NCBI RefSeq assembly: GCF_002157505.1
Contig: NZ_NFSC01000025.1
Span: forward strand, 1-64,000
DNA from: Arthrobacter agilis
GTDB taxonomy: Bacteria; Actinomycetota; Actinomycetes; Actinomycetales; Micrococcaceae
DNA: 64,000 nucleotides
Reading direction: 5' to 3'
Part shown: positions 40,093-49,462 of the stretch, piece after piece
Layout: every line of letters begins with the position of its first letter
Position numbering within the stretch: position 1 is the first letter of the stretch
Translations under genes and position numbers: made by a program
The notes under the pieces: model-generated
Database searches by the model: none
Told to the model about the DNA's origin: nothing
What the model saw: only the letters and a program-made list of their open reading frames with translations

Positions 40093-41003
40093 TGGCCCTC
40101 GAATACCGCGCCTGGCAGGAGGGTGACGACCTCGAGCTCATCCAGCTCTGGGGAGGTCCGGAGTCGGCCGCGGCCGAGCAGTTCCGCGGTTCCTTCCGCA
40201 CGCCCTCGGACAGTCCGTGGAACCGGTGCATCACCGTGGTGGACCAGGGCATCCCCGTCGCGGCCGGGTGCGTGTACGGGGCGGCACTCCACCCGGTCCG
40301 CCTCTGGTGCTACATCGAGGTCGCCGCGGACCACCGCCGCGCCGGCATCGGGTCGACGCTCCTCACCATGCTCCAGCACGAGGCGGCCGCCTCGCCGTCG
40401 GGCATCACCGCCCTGCGGTCCAAGGTGACGCCGGGGACCACCGGCGCGGCGTTCGCCGAAGCCACCGGCTTCACTGCCCTGCAGCGCTCGCGGCTCGTGA
40501 TCATCGAGCCGGGTGCGCTCGCCGCGCCTGCCTTCGACGACGCCGCCGGGCCGCAGCTGGAGGAAGCGGCGACCGGATCCGTGGAACTGACCCGCGCCCT
40601 CGCCTCCTTCTACCAGTCTGTCCACGGGTGGGACCGGGCGGACATCAGCCTGGGCCGCGCCCAGCAGCTGTTCCTCGGGGACGCGAGCGGAGCAGGCGGA
40701 GCGATCGTCCTGCGTGATCGGCCGAAGCCCGACGGCGGGACGATCGCGGCCTTCGCGGTCAGCTACACGCAGGCCCGGACCGACGACCCCGCGGACGTGC
40801 TGCTCGGGTACGACACCACGCTGGTGCCGCAGGAGCAGCAGGCGGCCGTGGCCACGATGATCGCGATGCTCGTGCACCAGTACCCCATCCAGCTCGAGGT
40901 GGACGACTCCATGGAGGCCCTGGTCGCCGTCGTCGAACCCCTGCTGGCCACGGGTGCCGCCCGGCTCGCAGGACCCGAGACGCTCGTCGTCGCGACCGCC
41001 TGA
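40092..41003 (+). CDS. GNAT family N-acetyltransferase, two-domain type
   Basis: A protein of 303 residues. The N-terminal GNAT domain is clear: AAGCVYGAALHPVRLWCYIEVAADHRRAGIGSTLL is contained within residues 55-95, with RRAGIGSTL the acetyl-CoA loop, then AFAEATGFTALQ. A second half from about 160 (VELTRALASFYQSVHGWDRA, LLGYDTTLVPQEQQAAVATM) resembles a degenerate second GNAT fold in which VATMIAML replaces the loop. The acceptor is unknown. The ATG overlaps the glyS stop by one base, so expression is coupled to glyS. Confidence 0.82.
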   Translation: MALEYRAWQEGDDLELIQLWGGPESAAAEQFRGSFRTPSDSPWNRCITVVDQGIPVAAGCVYGAALHPVRLWCYIEVAADHRRAGIGSTLLTMLQHEAAASPSGITALRSKVTPGTTGAAFAEATGFTALQRSRLVIIEPGALAAPAFDDAAGPQLEEAATGSVELTRALASFYQSVHGWDRADISLGRAQQLFLGDASGAGGAIVLRDRPKPDGGTIAAFAVSYTQARTDDPADVLLGYDTTLVPQEQQAAVATMIAMLVHQYPIQLEVDDSMEALVAVVEPLLATGAARLAGPETLVVATA

Positions 41004-41167
41004 GGCCTGCCCTCGTAGGGAAGTGCACGCGTTCCCGCGGGGTCGGTGCTCGTCGACGGCGTGTCGACGGACGCCACGCACTCATGGCGTTCGAACGCGT
41101 GCAGGACGCTGCGGCCCGACGCTCGATCGTCGGGCCGGGCCTCCTCGCGGGGGATGAAACGCCTGCG

Positions 41168-41983
41168 TCAGCCGCGGTCGTGCCGGCCGGCCTTCTTGTC
41201 GGCGACGTCCGCGGCGTCGCGCTCCACGTCGGTCATCGCCCCGCCGCCCAGCCGTGCCGGCATCCACCAGGCTCCCGGTTCCGGGGCCAGCGGGAAGTCG
41301 GCGATGCAGGTGTCGATGCCGTCCTGCAGTTCCCGGCGCAGCTTCTCCGTCTCCTCGGCGACATCGAGGCCGGGTGCGTGGCGGATCGGCGGGCTGACGT
41401 GGACGCGGACGGGCGCCCTCCAGGCGCGCCTGAGGGAGAACCCGTGGCCGCGGCTCAGCAGCCGGTGGGACCCCCAGACGGAGATCGGGATCACGGGCAC
41501 GCCGGCTTCGGCCGCGAGCCGCACGGCGCCGGTCTTCAGAGCACGGACGTTGTAGCTGCGGGACACGCCCGCCTCGGGCAGGATCGCCACGTACTCGCCG
41601 GCGCGAAGCTTCGCGAGGGCGTCGTCGTACGCCGGTGCGCCCGCCTTGCGGTCCGTGATCACGTGTCCGAGCCCGAACACGAAGGGGCTCACGAACCAGT
41701 GGTCGGCAGCGCGTTTCGAGATCATGTAGCGTGCCTGGACGCGGGCGTGGTCCCACAGGACCAGCTCGGCGAAGGCGAAGTCGAGGTAGCCGAAGTGCGT
41801 GATCGCGACGACGGCGCCCGACCCGGGGACCGCGCGCCGGGATCGCCCATTGAGCGGCTCAGGTGCCGGGAGGTTCTCCGTCCCGGTGACTGTGACGGGC
41901 AGACGCAGCGCGGCGAAGAACGCCTTGCCCGCGTACACCACGAACCGGTACATGCGGTCGTTCTGCCGTGGCTTCCATCCCAT
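41168..41983 (-). CDS. 1-acyl-sn-glycerol-3-phosphate acyltransferase-like protein (PlsC family)
   Basis: A membrane-associated acyltransferase of 271 residues. The catalytic HX4D motif is AITHFGYLDFAF (His63, Asp68). GHVITDRKAGAPAYDDAL corresponds to the second block, and ILPEAGVSRSYNVRALKTG to the substrate block (EGTRS in PlsC, here EAGVSRS). PVIPISVWGSHRLLSRG corresponds to block IV. The family acylates lysophosphatidate or related glycerolipids, and the variant third block suggests a relative rather than the housekeeping PlsC. RBS GAGGG lies 8 nt before the ATG. The region 41004-41167 holds no gene. Confidence 0.85.
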   Translation of the reverse strand: MGWKPRQNDRMYRFVVYAGKAFFAALRLPVTVTGTENLPAPEPLNGRSRRAVPGSGAVVAITHFGYLDFAFAELVLWDHARVQARYMISKRAADHWFVSPFVFGLGHVITDRKAGAPAYDDALAKLRAGEYVAILPEAGVSRSYNVRALKTGAVRLAAEAGVPVIPISVWGSHRLLSRGHGFSLRRAWRAPVRVHVSPPIRHAPGLDVAEETEKLRRELQDGIDTCIADFPLAPEPGAWWMPARLGGGAMTDVERDAADVADKKAGRHDRG

Positions 41984-42045
41984 GCCAGATCCCTCTTCCT
42001 GCCGTCTGCACGGGCGGGAGGATCCCGCCGGTGCTGCTCGCTTCC

Positions 42046-42070
42046 TGTACCCGTTCTCTGTGTACCCGTT
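42046..42070. repeat. Two direct copies of TGTACCCGTT, period 15
   Basis: The 10-bp motif occurs at 42046 and 42061, in the spacer upstream of the PlsC-like gene and downstream of the alpha/beta-hydrolase gene. It could be a paired activator or repressor site. Confidence 0.4.
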
Positions 42071-42183
42071 ACGTACCCCGGCCCGCCGGGCCTACACTTT
42101 CCGGCCCGGTGTTTTCCGTTTCGGAGCAGCGATTCGGATCCCGCCCGCCCGCGGACCGACTCACTCGACCGGACAGCAGGCGC

Positions 42184-42915
42184 TCAGGCGGTGATGCCGA
42201 GCGGATCAGGAGCGCGGTAGAGCGCCGCGGACCGCTCGAGGTAGCGGGCGTCGATCGCCGCGCCGGTGTCCTCCGCGAAACGGCGGAGCAGGAACGACGT
42301 GCTCAGGCCATGCCACACGCCGACCGTACGGAACATGAAGTGGCCGGCCCGCACCATGCGGACGTAGTGGATGTCCGCCGCGACACCCTGGGCGCGGCGG
42401 GCGAAGGACAGCGACTCCGTCGGACTCGTCCACCGGTCGGCATCCCCGTGCATGATGAGGACGCTGCGGTCCCGCACCGGTTCCACCGGGCTCGAGGGCG
42501 CCAGCCAGGGAGCGAGGGCCGCCACGGCCCGGACCTGAGGATGGCCCGCGGCGTAGAGCGCCGTGAGTCCTCCCATCGAGTGCCCCAGCAGGTAGACCGG
42601 CACCGACGGGTGTTCGGCCGCGATGCGGTCGAGGGCCCACCGGGCGTCCGTCAGGGCCGACTGCTCGGCGCCGTTCCAGCCCCTCACGCGGTTGCGCAGC
42701 GTCCAGACGGCCAGGCCGTGCGCGGCGCCGCCCGCTGCGAGACGCGCCGCGAAGGGACGCATGCGCAGGGGGCTGAGGTGCTGGGGCTGCACGGGGTCGG
42801 AACTGTCCGCCCGGCCGCCGTGCAGGACCAGCGCCACGCCCCGCACGGTTCCCGTCGCGCCGCTCACAGTTGCTATGGGGTCCCGGCCCCCTTGCGAAGG
42901 TGCATCCTGTGCCAT
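42184..42915 (-). CDS. Alpha/beta-hydrolase (serine aminopeptidase/lysophospholipase-like)
   Basis: A single hydrolase domain of 243 residues. GVALVLHGGRADSSDPV (about residues 26-42) gives the oxyanion loop, VYLLGHSMGGLTALYAAGH contains the nucleophile Ser113, LIMHGDADRWTSPTES carries the acid, and VRAGHFMFRT carries the His. Similar proteins hydrolyse esters or small peptides; no signal peptide or lid motif was seen. The ATG has an AAAGGGA site. It is transcribed away from the YibE/F-type gene. Confidence 0.87.
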   Translation of the reverse strand: MAQDAPSQGGRDPIATVSGATGTVRGVALVLHGGRADSSDPVQPQHLSPLRMRPFAARLAAGGAAHGLAVWTLRNRVRGWNGAEQSALTDARWALDRIAAEHPSVPVYLLGHSMGGLTALYAAGHPQVRAVAALAPWLAPSSPVEPVRDRSVLIMHGDADRWTSPTESLSFARRAQGVAADIHYVRMVRAGHFMFRTVGVWHGLSTSFLLRRFAEDTGAAIDARYLERSAALYRAPDPLGITA

Positions 42916-43079
42916 CGACCGTCCCTTTCCGCCCGGAGATCTGTTCGTGCTGCAACGCCCTGGCAGCATCACCGCCGGCATGCCCTGCCCAACCGGCTTC
43001 CAGCATGCACTGTCCCCGGGCCGGCTGGGGGCTCCCGCGAACCAAGCGGCGCCTCCGCACGATCCCACGCGTTCCTGCG

Positions 43080-43085
43080 TAGAAT
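43080..43085 (+). promoter_or_regulatory. -10 box upstream of the YibE/F-type gene
   Basis: TAGAAT is found about 120 nt before the GTG start, in the divergent spacer. Confidence 0.4.
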
Positions 43086-43203
43086 CCGAGAGGTGCGCCG
43101 CGGTCCAGGTTCTGGTCCGGTTCGCACTGCAAGCCGTCCCCCAAGCCGGCCGGTACGTCCGGCACACCCGTCCCATCACCGTGCGACCATCCGAGGGAAG
43201 TCC

Positions 43204-44562
43204 GTGGGCACCAGCCACCTCCACCTGACCGGGAGTCCGGATTCGTCCGTGATCGCGACGCGGCGACGGGCCACCCTGCTGCTCTCGGCGATCCTCGTAC
43301 CCGTCGGGGTCATCACCCTCGTCGCCATGGTGCTCCTGTGGCCGAACGGGGACCGCAGTTCCCTCTCGGTCGCCAGTCCCTATGCGACGGCGGAGGGGGT
43401 CAGCTTCGACCGCGGCACCGTCCGCGAGGTCCGGGAGGGCGACTGCCCGTCGTCGCAGGCGACGGTCGACGCCGGCGGGGCCGCGCTGACCTGCACGATC
43501 GCGGACACGCAGCCCGCGGACGGGGGAGACGTGGTCCCCGTGGAGGTGACGCCCGAACTCGCGAAGACCGATGCGGTGGAGGCGGGCGACGAGATCCGCT
43601 ACCTCGACCTCTCCACCGTGATGCAGGGCGGAGCGGCACCGTACGTGTTCGTCGACTTCGTCCGCTCGGTCCCGATCGTCGCGCTCGCGGTCGTGTACGC
43701 CGTCGTCGTCATCGCGGTGGCCCGGTGGCGGGGACTGCGGGCCATCATCGGGCTCGTGGGGGCCCTGGTCATCCTGGCCCGATTCATCCTCCCCGGCCTC
43801 GTGGAGGGACGGCCGCCCCTGCTGCTCGGGCTGGTGGGTTCCGTGGTGATCATGTACGGCGTCCTCTACTTCGCGCACGGCTTCTCCGCCCGGACGTCCA
43901 CAGCCCTGCTCGGAACCGTCTTCGGTCTCGGCGTCACGGCGGTCCTCGCGGCCTGGGCCACGGATTCCGCCCACCTCACCGGCGTAGGGGACGAGGACGC
44001 CTACACGCTCGTCAACGCCTCGGACGACCTCTCGATCTCGTCGATCATCCTGTGCGGCCTCATCATCTCGGGCCTCGGGGTCCTCAACGACGTGACCATC
44101 ACGCAGTCCTCGTCCGTCTGGGAGCTGTACGAGCTCGCACCCGACACCCCGGGCCGTAAACTCTTCGCTTCCGCGATGAGGATCGGCCGGGACCACATCG
44201 CCTCCACGGTGTACACGATCGCCTTCGCGTACGCCGGGGCGGCGCTGCCCATCCTGATCCTCGTGTCCCTCTACGACCGCGCGCTGATCGACACCCTGAC
44301 CAGCGGCGAACTCGCGGAAGAAGTGGTGAGGACGCTCGTCGGCTCGATCGGCCTCGTCCTGGCCATCCCGCTCACCACCGGAGTCGCGGTGCTCGTGGTG
44401 AAGGCCGTCGGCCCGAAGAGCACGGTCGAGCAGGACGACGACGGCGGCAGCGGTGCGACGACGGCGGGACCCGCCGACCACGCAGGCATCCTCGCCCCGG
44501 GCGCGCGGCTCGTCGCACTCGGCGGGAGCGGTGCCCGGCGCACGACGGAGCCGGACGCATGA
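43204..44562 (+). CDS. YibE/F family membrane protein
   Basis: An inner-membrane protein of 452 residues. One N-terminal anchor (about residues 20-40, LLLSAILVPVGVITLVAMVLL) is followed by an extracytoplasmic domain with a Cys pair (DCPSSQAT, LTCTIAD). Six to seven membrane helices of the YibE/F domain follow from about 150 (IVALAVVYAVVVIAVARWRG, LLGLVGSVVIMYGVLYFAHG). Conserved YibE/F markers include GLGVLNDVTITQSSSVWEL and IGRDHIASTVYTIAFAYAGAA. The family function is not established. The GTG with GAGGGAAG is chosen as start because the longer open frame upstream shadows an antisense gene. Confidence 0.88.
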   Translation: MGTSHLHLTGSPDSSVIATRRRATLLLSAILVPVGVITLVAMVLLWPNGDRSSLSVASPYATAEGVSFDRGTVREVREGDCPSSQATVDAGGAALTCTIADTQPADGGDVVPVEVTPELAKTDAVEAGDEIRYLDLSTVMQGGAAPYVFVDFVRSVPIVALAVVYAVVVIAVARWRGLRAIIGLVGALVILARFILPGLVEGRPPLLLGLVGSVVIMYGVLYFAHGFSARTSTALLGTVFGLGVTAVLAAWATDSAHLTGVGDEDAYTLVNASDDLSISSIILCGLIISGLGVLNDVTITQSSSVWELYELAPDTPGRKLFASAMRIGRDHIASTVYTIAFAYAGAALPILILVSLYDRALIDTLTSGELAEEVVRTLVGSIGLVLAIPLTTGVAVLVVKAVGPKSTVEQDDDGGSGATTAGPADHAGILAPGARLVALGGSGARRTTEPDA

Positions 44563-44636
44563 CCAGCGCCTGGCGCAAAGCCGGCCGGGAGCGACGGCGT
44601 GCAGCGAACAGCGGCGCCGGATTTGCGGCCCCTTGC

Positions 44637-44642
44637 GACAAT
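44637..44642 (+). promoter_or_regulatory. -10 box for a leaderless dusB transcript
   Basis: GACAAT is followed by GGGAGG and GTG. GGGAGG abuts the start codon and is too close to act as a ribosome binding site. Confidence 0.55.
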
Positions 44643-44648
44643 GGGAGG

Positions 44649-45917
44649 GTGACTGCAGTATCGACACTCTCCGCTCCGTCCACCGGTGATCCCCGAGCCG
44701 ACGCGCCCGCGGGCCTGCCCACCGGTCCGGCCCACACCCTGCCCGACAGCGCGGCCGACGCCGCCCTCAAGCTCGACCTCCCGCCGCTCGTCCTCGGGAA
44801 CATCACGGTGGACACGCCGGTGATCCTCGCGCCGATGGCGGGAATCACCAACAAGGCATTCCGCCGGCTGTGCCGTGAATACGGCGGCGGGCTCTACGTC
44901 TCCGAGATGGTCACCTCCCGCGCGCTCGTCGAGCGCAGCCCGGAGTCGATGCGCATCATCTCGCACGACGACGACGAGAAGGTGCGCTCCGTCCAGCTGT
45001 ACGGCGTCGACCCGAAGACCGTGGGCGCAGCAGTGCGCCTGCTCGTCGAGGAGGACCGCGCCGACCACATCGACCTGAACTTCGGCTGTCCCGTCCCCAA
45101 GGTCACTCGAAAGGGCGGGGGAGCGGCCCTGCCGTGGAAGCTCGACCTCTTCACCGGGATCGTGCAGACCGCCGTGCGTGAGGCGTCGAAGGGGAACATC
45201 CCGCTGACCATCAAGATGCGCAAGGGCATCGACGAGGACCACCTGACCTTCCGCGAGGCCGGCAGGATCGCCCGCGACAGCGGCGTGGCCGCCGTCGCCC
45301 TGCACGGCCGCACGGCCTCGCAGTTCTACTCGGGCAAGGCCGACTGGAATGCCATCGCCGAACTGCGCGAGGCGCTGCCGGACATCCCCGTTCTCGGCAA
45401 CGGCGACATCTGGAGCGCGGAGGACGCCGTCCGCATGGTGCGGGAGACCGGTGTCGACGGCGTCGTCATCGGCCGGGGCTGCCAGGGGCGGCCCTGGCTC
45501 TTCGGGGACCTCATGAGCGCGTTCGAGGGCAGCTCCTCCCGCCACCAGCCGGGGCTCGGGCAGGTCGCCGACACCGTCTACCGGCATGCGGAACTGCTGG
45601 TCGAGACCTTCGGCAGCGAGATGATGGGGCTCCGTGACATCCGCAAGCACATGGCCTGGTACTTCAAGGGCTACGTGGTGGGCGGGGAACTCCGGGCCAA
45701 ACTCGCCACCGTGCCGACCCTCGAGGTGCTGCGCGGGCTCCTCGACGAACTCGACAAGGACTCGCCGTACCCCGGCTCCGACGCGGAGGGCCCGCGCGGC
45801 CGTGCCGGCTCCCCGAAGAAGACCGCGCTGCCCGAGCACTGGCTCGACGGCCGCATCCTCAACGCCGCGCAGCAGGCGGACATCGCCGCCGCCGAGGTGG
45901 ACGTGTCCGGCGGCTGA
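44649..45917 (+). CDS. dusB: tRNA-dihydrouridine synthase, DusB type
   Basis: An FMN-dependent enzyme reducing uridines in the tRNA D-loop. The 422-residue protein has the TIM-barrel signature VILAPMAGITNKAFRRLCRE (about residues 57-76), YVSEMVTSRALVE, and the catalytic Cys in IDLNFGCPVPKVTRKGGG (Cys147). FMN-binding elements are LTIKMRKGID, VALHGRTASQFYSG, LGNGDIW and VVIGRGCQGRPWLFGD. A 45-residue disordered N-terminus precedes the barrel. The GTG start is set by the leaderless-type -10 box; an earlier in-frame ATG would overlap the YibE/F gene end. Confidence 0.93.
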   Translation: MTAVSTLSAPSTGDPRADAPAGLPTGPAHTLPDSAADAALKLDLPPLVLGNITVDTPVILAPMAGITNKAFRRLCREYGGGLYVSEMVTSRALVERSPESMRIISHDDDEKVRSVQLYGVDPKTVGAAVRLLVEEDRADHIDLNFGCPVPKVTRKGGGAALPWKLDLFTGIVQTAVREASKGNIPLTIKMRKGIDEDHLTFREAGRIARDSGVAAVALHGRTASQFYSGKADWNAIAELREALPDIPVLGNGDIWSAEDAVRMVRETGVDGVVIGRGCQGRPWLFGDLMSAFEGSSSRHQPGLGQVADTVYRHAELLVETFGSEMMGLRDIRKHMAWYFKGYVVGGELRAKLATVPTLEVLRGLLDELDKDSPYPGSDAEGPRGRAGSPKKTALPEHWLDGRILNAAQQADIAAAEVDVSGG

Positions 45918-46009
45918 CGCCGGTTCCGCGCCCGTCCGGCCGCGGGGCTCCTGGTCCACAGGGCCGGGCACCGGCGGCTATTCCTTCATCGTTGCGCTAG
46001 AAAGGCATC

Positions 46010-47293
46010 ATGAGCTTCCCCGAACTGTCCGCCACCACCGGTTACAGCGCCGCGGACACCGAGCGGTGGGTGGAGGAGCCGCCCAAGAGTTCGCACCGCA
46101 CCGACTTCGAGCGCGACCGGGCCCGGGTACTGCACTCCTCGGCGCTGCGCCGGCTGGGTGCGAAGACCCAGGTCGTCGCGCCGGACACCGATGACTTCGT
46201 CCGCACGCGCCTCACGCACTCGCTGGAGGTCGCGCAGGTCGGCCGGGAGCTGGGCAGGACGCTCGGATGCGACCCCGACATCGTCGACACCGCGTGCCTG
46301 GCCCACGATCTCGGGCACCCGCCCTTCGGACACAACGGCGAGTCCGCTCTCAACGACATCGCCCACGGCATCGGCGGGTTCGAGGGGAACGCGCAGACCC
46401 TGCGCCTCCTCACCCGGCTCGAGCCGAAGGTCCTGCAGGAGGACGGCAAGCCCGCCGGCCTGAACCTCACCCGGGCGAGCCTCGACGCCGCGTGCAAGTA
46501 CCCGTGGACGGCCGCCTCGGCACCGGTGATCAGCGGCCAGCGCACCACGAAGTTCGGAGCGTACGACGACGACCTGCCGGTCTTCGAGTGGCTGCGCGAC
46601 GGCGCCCCGGACAGCCGCTCGTGCCTCGAGGCGCAGGTCATGGACCTCGCGGACGACATCTCCTACTCGGTCCACGACGTCGAGGACGCGATCGTCGCCG
46701 GCCACCTGCAGCTCAAATGGATGGACAGCGCCGACGCCCGCGCCCGCGTGGTCGGCTACACGCAGCAGTGGTACCTCCCAGGCACCGATCCCGCCGCCGT
46801 CGACGCGGCGCTGGCCCGCCTCGAGGGGACGCCGGTCTGGGTGCGCGAGGCGGACGGCACGCGCAGGTCCATGGCTGCGCTCAAGAACATGACGAGCCAG
46901 CTCATCGGCCGCTTCTGCCTGAGCGCCATGCAGTCCACGCGCTCCATCTACGGACCGGACCCGCTGACCCGCTACAACGCGGAGATGGTGGTGCCGGAGG
47001 AGACCATCATGGAGATCGCCGTCATGAAGGGCCTCGCCACCACCTACGTGATGACCACGGACCACCGCCAGCCGCTCTATGAGCGCCAGCGCGAGATCCT
47101 CGCGTCCCTCGTCGCGCAGATCCATGCCGACGGCGACCGCTACCTCGAGCCCATGTACGCCGCGGACTGGCGGGAGGCGCCGGACGGGAACGCCCGCCTG
47201 CGCGTGGTCATCGACCAGGTGGCGTCGCTGACGGACGCCTCCGCACTCAGCCTCCACGAGCGCATCGTCGGACCCGTTCCCGCCCTCTGGTAG
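46010..47293 (+). CDS. dgt: Deoxyguanosinetriphosphate triphosphohydrolase-like protein
   Basis: An HD-superfamily enzyme that removes triphosphate from dNTPs. The 427-residue protein has RVLHSSALRRLGAKTQVVAP (about residues 36-55), TRLTHSLEVAQVGRELG (first His) and CLAHDLGHPPFGHNGE (HD pair near 98). LEAQVMDLADDISYSVHDVE, which carries the last metal Asp, follows. The 'LADDISYSVHD' block is the typical actinobacterial form. It controls dNTP pools and precedes dnaG, an arrangement common in actinobacteria. The ATG follows AGAAAGG. Confidence 0.94.
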   Translation: MSFPELSATTGYSAADTERWVEEPPKSSHRTDFERDRARVLHSSALRRLGAKTQVVAPDTDDFVRTRLTHSLEVAQVGRELGRTLGCDPDIVDTACLAHDLGHPPFGHNGESALNDIAHGIGGFEGNAQTLRLLTRLEPKVLQEDGKPAGLNLTRASLDAACKYPWTAASAPVISGQRTTKFGAYDDDLPVFEWLRDGAPDSRSCLEAQVMDLADDISYSVHDVEDAIVAGHLQLKWMDSADARARVVGYTQQWYLPGTDPAAVDAALARLEGTPVWVREADGTRRSMAALKNMTSQLIGRFCLSAMQSTRSIYGPDPLTRYNAEMVVPEETIMEIAVMKGLATTYVMTTDHRQPLYERQREILASLVAQIHADGDRYLEPMYAADWREAPDGNARLRVVIDQVASLTDASALSLHERIVGPVPALW

Positions 47294-47433
47294 GAGCCGC
47301 CCTGCGCCGTCGACCGACATCGTCCATGACACCGGATGCGGCGTCGGCCCGGCACTCGGTCCGGCATTCGGCCCGGCAGGGAGGTATTGCGCACAACCCG
47401 TCCGGGGCGGTCAGGAGGGTCGGGCCGCGGGCA

Positions 47434-47439
47434 TAAACT
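47434..47439 (+). promoter_or_regulatory. -10 box for a leaderless dnaG transcript
   Basis: TAAACT is followed by seven bases and ATG, within the short dgt-dnaG spacer. Confidence 0.55.
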
Positions 47440-47446
47440 GGGTCCC

Positions 47447-49408
47447 ATGGCCGGACTCATCAAGCGCGAAGACATCGATGAGGTACGTCAGCGGACCGAC
47501 ATCAAGGAGGTCGTCGAGGCCTATGTCACGCTGAAGTCGGCGGGCATCGGGTCCTGGAAGGGACTGTGCCCGTTCCACGACGAGCGGTCGCCGTCCTTCC
47601 ACGTTCGCCCCCAGATGGGCTCGTACCACTGCTTCGGCTGCGGCGAGGGCGGCGACGTCATCTCCTTCGTGCAGAAACTCGACCACACCTCCTTCAGCGA
47701 GACGGTCGAGAAGCTGGCGGCCCGCATCGGCTTCGAACTGCACTACGAGGACGGCGGCACGGGACCGCGGCGCGAGGACGTCGGGCGGCGCCAGCGCCTG
47801 CTCGACGCCCATAAGATCGCCACGGAGTTCTACCGGGACCAGCTCCTCACCCAGGGCGCAGCCACTGCACGCCAGTTCCTGCAGGAACGCGGCTTCGACC
47901 GCGCTGCCGCGGAGCAGTTCGGAGTCGGCTACGCACCCCAGGGCTGGGACACGCTGCTGAACCACCTCACCGGCCGGGGCTTCACCCTGGACGAGCTGAA
48001 ACTCACCGGCATGTTCAGCGCGTCATCGAGCAACGCCGGACGCTTCTACGATCGCTTCCGGGGGCGCCTCATCTGGCCCATCCGGGACATCACCGGGGAC
48101 ACCGTGGGCTTCGGCGCGCGCAAGCTCTACGAGGACGACCAGGGGCCCAAATACCTCAACACCCCGGAGACCTCGCTCTACAAGAAGTCCCAGGTGCTGT
48201 ACGGCATCGACCTCGCCAAGCGGGAGATCGCGAAGAACCGGCAGCTCGTCGTCGTCGAGGGCTACACGGACGTCATGGCATGTCACCTCGCGGGCGTGGG
48301 CACCGCCGTCGCCACCTGCGGTACGGCGTTCGGTACGGACCACATCAAGATCGCGCGCCGGCTCCTGTCCGACGACGGCACGGGTGGCGAGGTGATCTTC
48401 ACGTTCGACGGCGATGCCGCGGGCCAGAAGGCGGCCCTGCGCGCCTTCGAGGAGGACCAGCGGTTCAACTCCCAGACCTACGTCGCCGTGGAGGCATCCG
48501 GAGCGGATCCGTGCGACCTGCGGCAGACCCGGGGCGACGACGCCGTCCGAGCGCTCATCGCCGACCGCCGTCCCCTGTTCGAGTTCGCGATCAAGGCGTC
48601 CTTCGCCAACTTCGACCTCTCCTCGGGGGAGGGACAGGTGAAGGCCCTGCGGCACGCGGCCCCGATCGTCGCCCAGATCCGCGACGTCTCGCTCCGGTCC
48701 ACCTACACGCGCGAGCTCTCGCGCTGGCTCGGCATGCAGTACGTCGGCGAGGACCAGGTGGCCCGCGCCGTCGCCGCGGCAGCACGCCGCGACAACAGCC
48801 CGGCGTCCGCCGGCGTCAGCGCCCGGCAGGGCCAGCAGGGCCAGCAGGGGAGCCCCGGCCAGCAGGGCAGCGTTCCGTCCGGCTCGCCGGCCGCCGGTGC
48901 CGCCTCCTCCGGGGCTTCCCCCGATGAGCCGTACTTCGAGCGCCCCGATCCGCGGGACCCCATCGCCCGGATGGAGCGGGAGGTGCTCGAAGTGGCGCTC
49001 CAGCAGCCCACCCTCCTGACCGCGACGCAGTGGGAGAGCTTCTCCACCTTCCGGTTCACCGTCCCCGTCTACGAGGCCCTGCACACCGCGGTGCTCGCAG
49101 CGGGCGCGGCGGGAACCGAGCTGCCGCGGTGGGTGGAATCGGTGCGCGAGGGCGTCCCCGACGTGCTGCGCCCCCTGGTCAGCGAACTGGCCGTCCGGCC
49201 GCTGCCCGCAAAGGACGCCGACGCGATGGTGGCGTATTGCCGCGACATCCTGAACCGGCTGACCGAGCTCCGCATCACGCAGCAGAAAGCGGACAAGCTG
49301 GGGCAGCTTCAGCGCATGGACCCCGCCTCCGATCCGGCACTCTACAACCAGCTGCAGCGTGACCTGATGGAGCTCGAGATGCAGCGGCGACAGCTCCGCG
49401 AGGACTGA
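47447..49408 (+). CDS. dnaG: DNA primase
   Basis: Makes RNA primers for replication. The 653-residue protein has a CHC2 zinc finger in its N-terminal 100 residues (CPFHDERSPSFHV, then YHCFGCGEGGDVISFV), followed by the RNA-polymerase core and the Toprim domain. FGARKLYEDDQGPKYLNTPE, VVVEGYTDVMACHLAGVGTA and EVIFTFDGDAAGQKAALRAF hold the catalytic Glu and Asp residues. A Gln/Gly-rich linker (about 458-485) leads to a C-terminal DnaB-interaction domain (DPIARMEREVLEVALQQPTL). The ATG start is favoured by its -10 spacing over a longer open frame. Confidence 0.97.
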   Translation: MAGLIKREDIDEVRQRTDIKEVVEAYVTLKSAGIGSWKGLCPFHDERSPSFHVRPQMGSYHCFGCGEGGDVISFVQKLDHTSFSETVEKLAARIGFELHYEDGGTGPRREDVGRRQRLLDAHKIATEFYRDQLLTQGAATARQFLQERGFDRAAAEQFGVGYAPQGWDTLLNHLTGRGFTLDELKLTGMFSASSSNAGRFYDRFRGRLIWPIRDITGDTVGFGARKLYEDDQGPKYLNTPETSLYKKSQVLYGIDLAKREIAKNRQLVVVEGYTDVMACHLAGVGTAVATCGTAFGTDHIKIARRLLSDDGTGGEVIFTFDGDAAGQKAALRAFEEDQRFNSQTYVAVEASGADPCDLRQTRGDDAVRALIADRRPLFEFAIKASFANFDLSSGEGQVKALRHAAPIVAQIRDVSLRSTYTRELSRWLGMQYVGEDQVARAVAAAARRDNSPASAGVSARQGQQGQQGSPGQQGSVPSGSPAAGAASSGASPDEPYFERPDPRDPIARMEREVLEVALQQPTLLTATQWESFSTFRFTVPVYEALHTAVLAAGAAGTELPRWVESVREGVPDVLRPLVSELAVRPLPAKDADAMVAYCRDILNRLTELRITQQKADKLGQLQRMDPASDPALYNQLQRDLMELEMQRRQLRED

Positions 49409-49443
49409 TCGGGCGCCGATTTCACATCGCCCCGGAAGGTATG

Positions 49444-49449
49444 TAAAGT
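49444..49449 (+). promoter_or_regulatory. -10 box of the tRNA-Asn promoter
   Basis: TAAAGT lies 14 nt before the mature 5' end of tRNA-Asn. Confidence 0.55.
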
Positions 49450-49462
49450 AGAACTCGCGCTT

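Noticed and set aside
41968..43203. Long plus-strand extension of the YibE/F reading frame
   Set aside because: The extension is Arg-rich, covers an antisense alpha/beta-hydrolase gene and lacks a start signal. The GTG at 43204 with GAGGGAAG gives the family's normal length.
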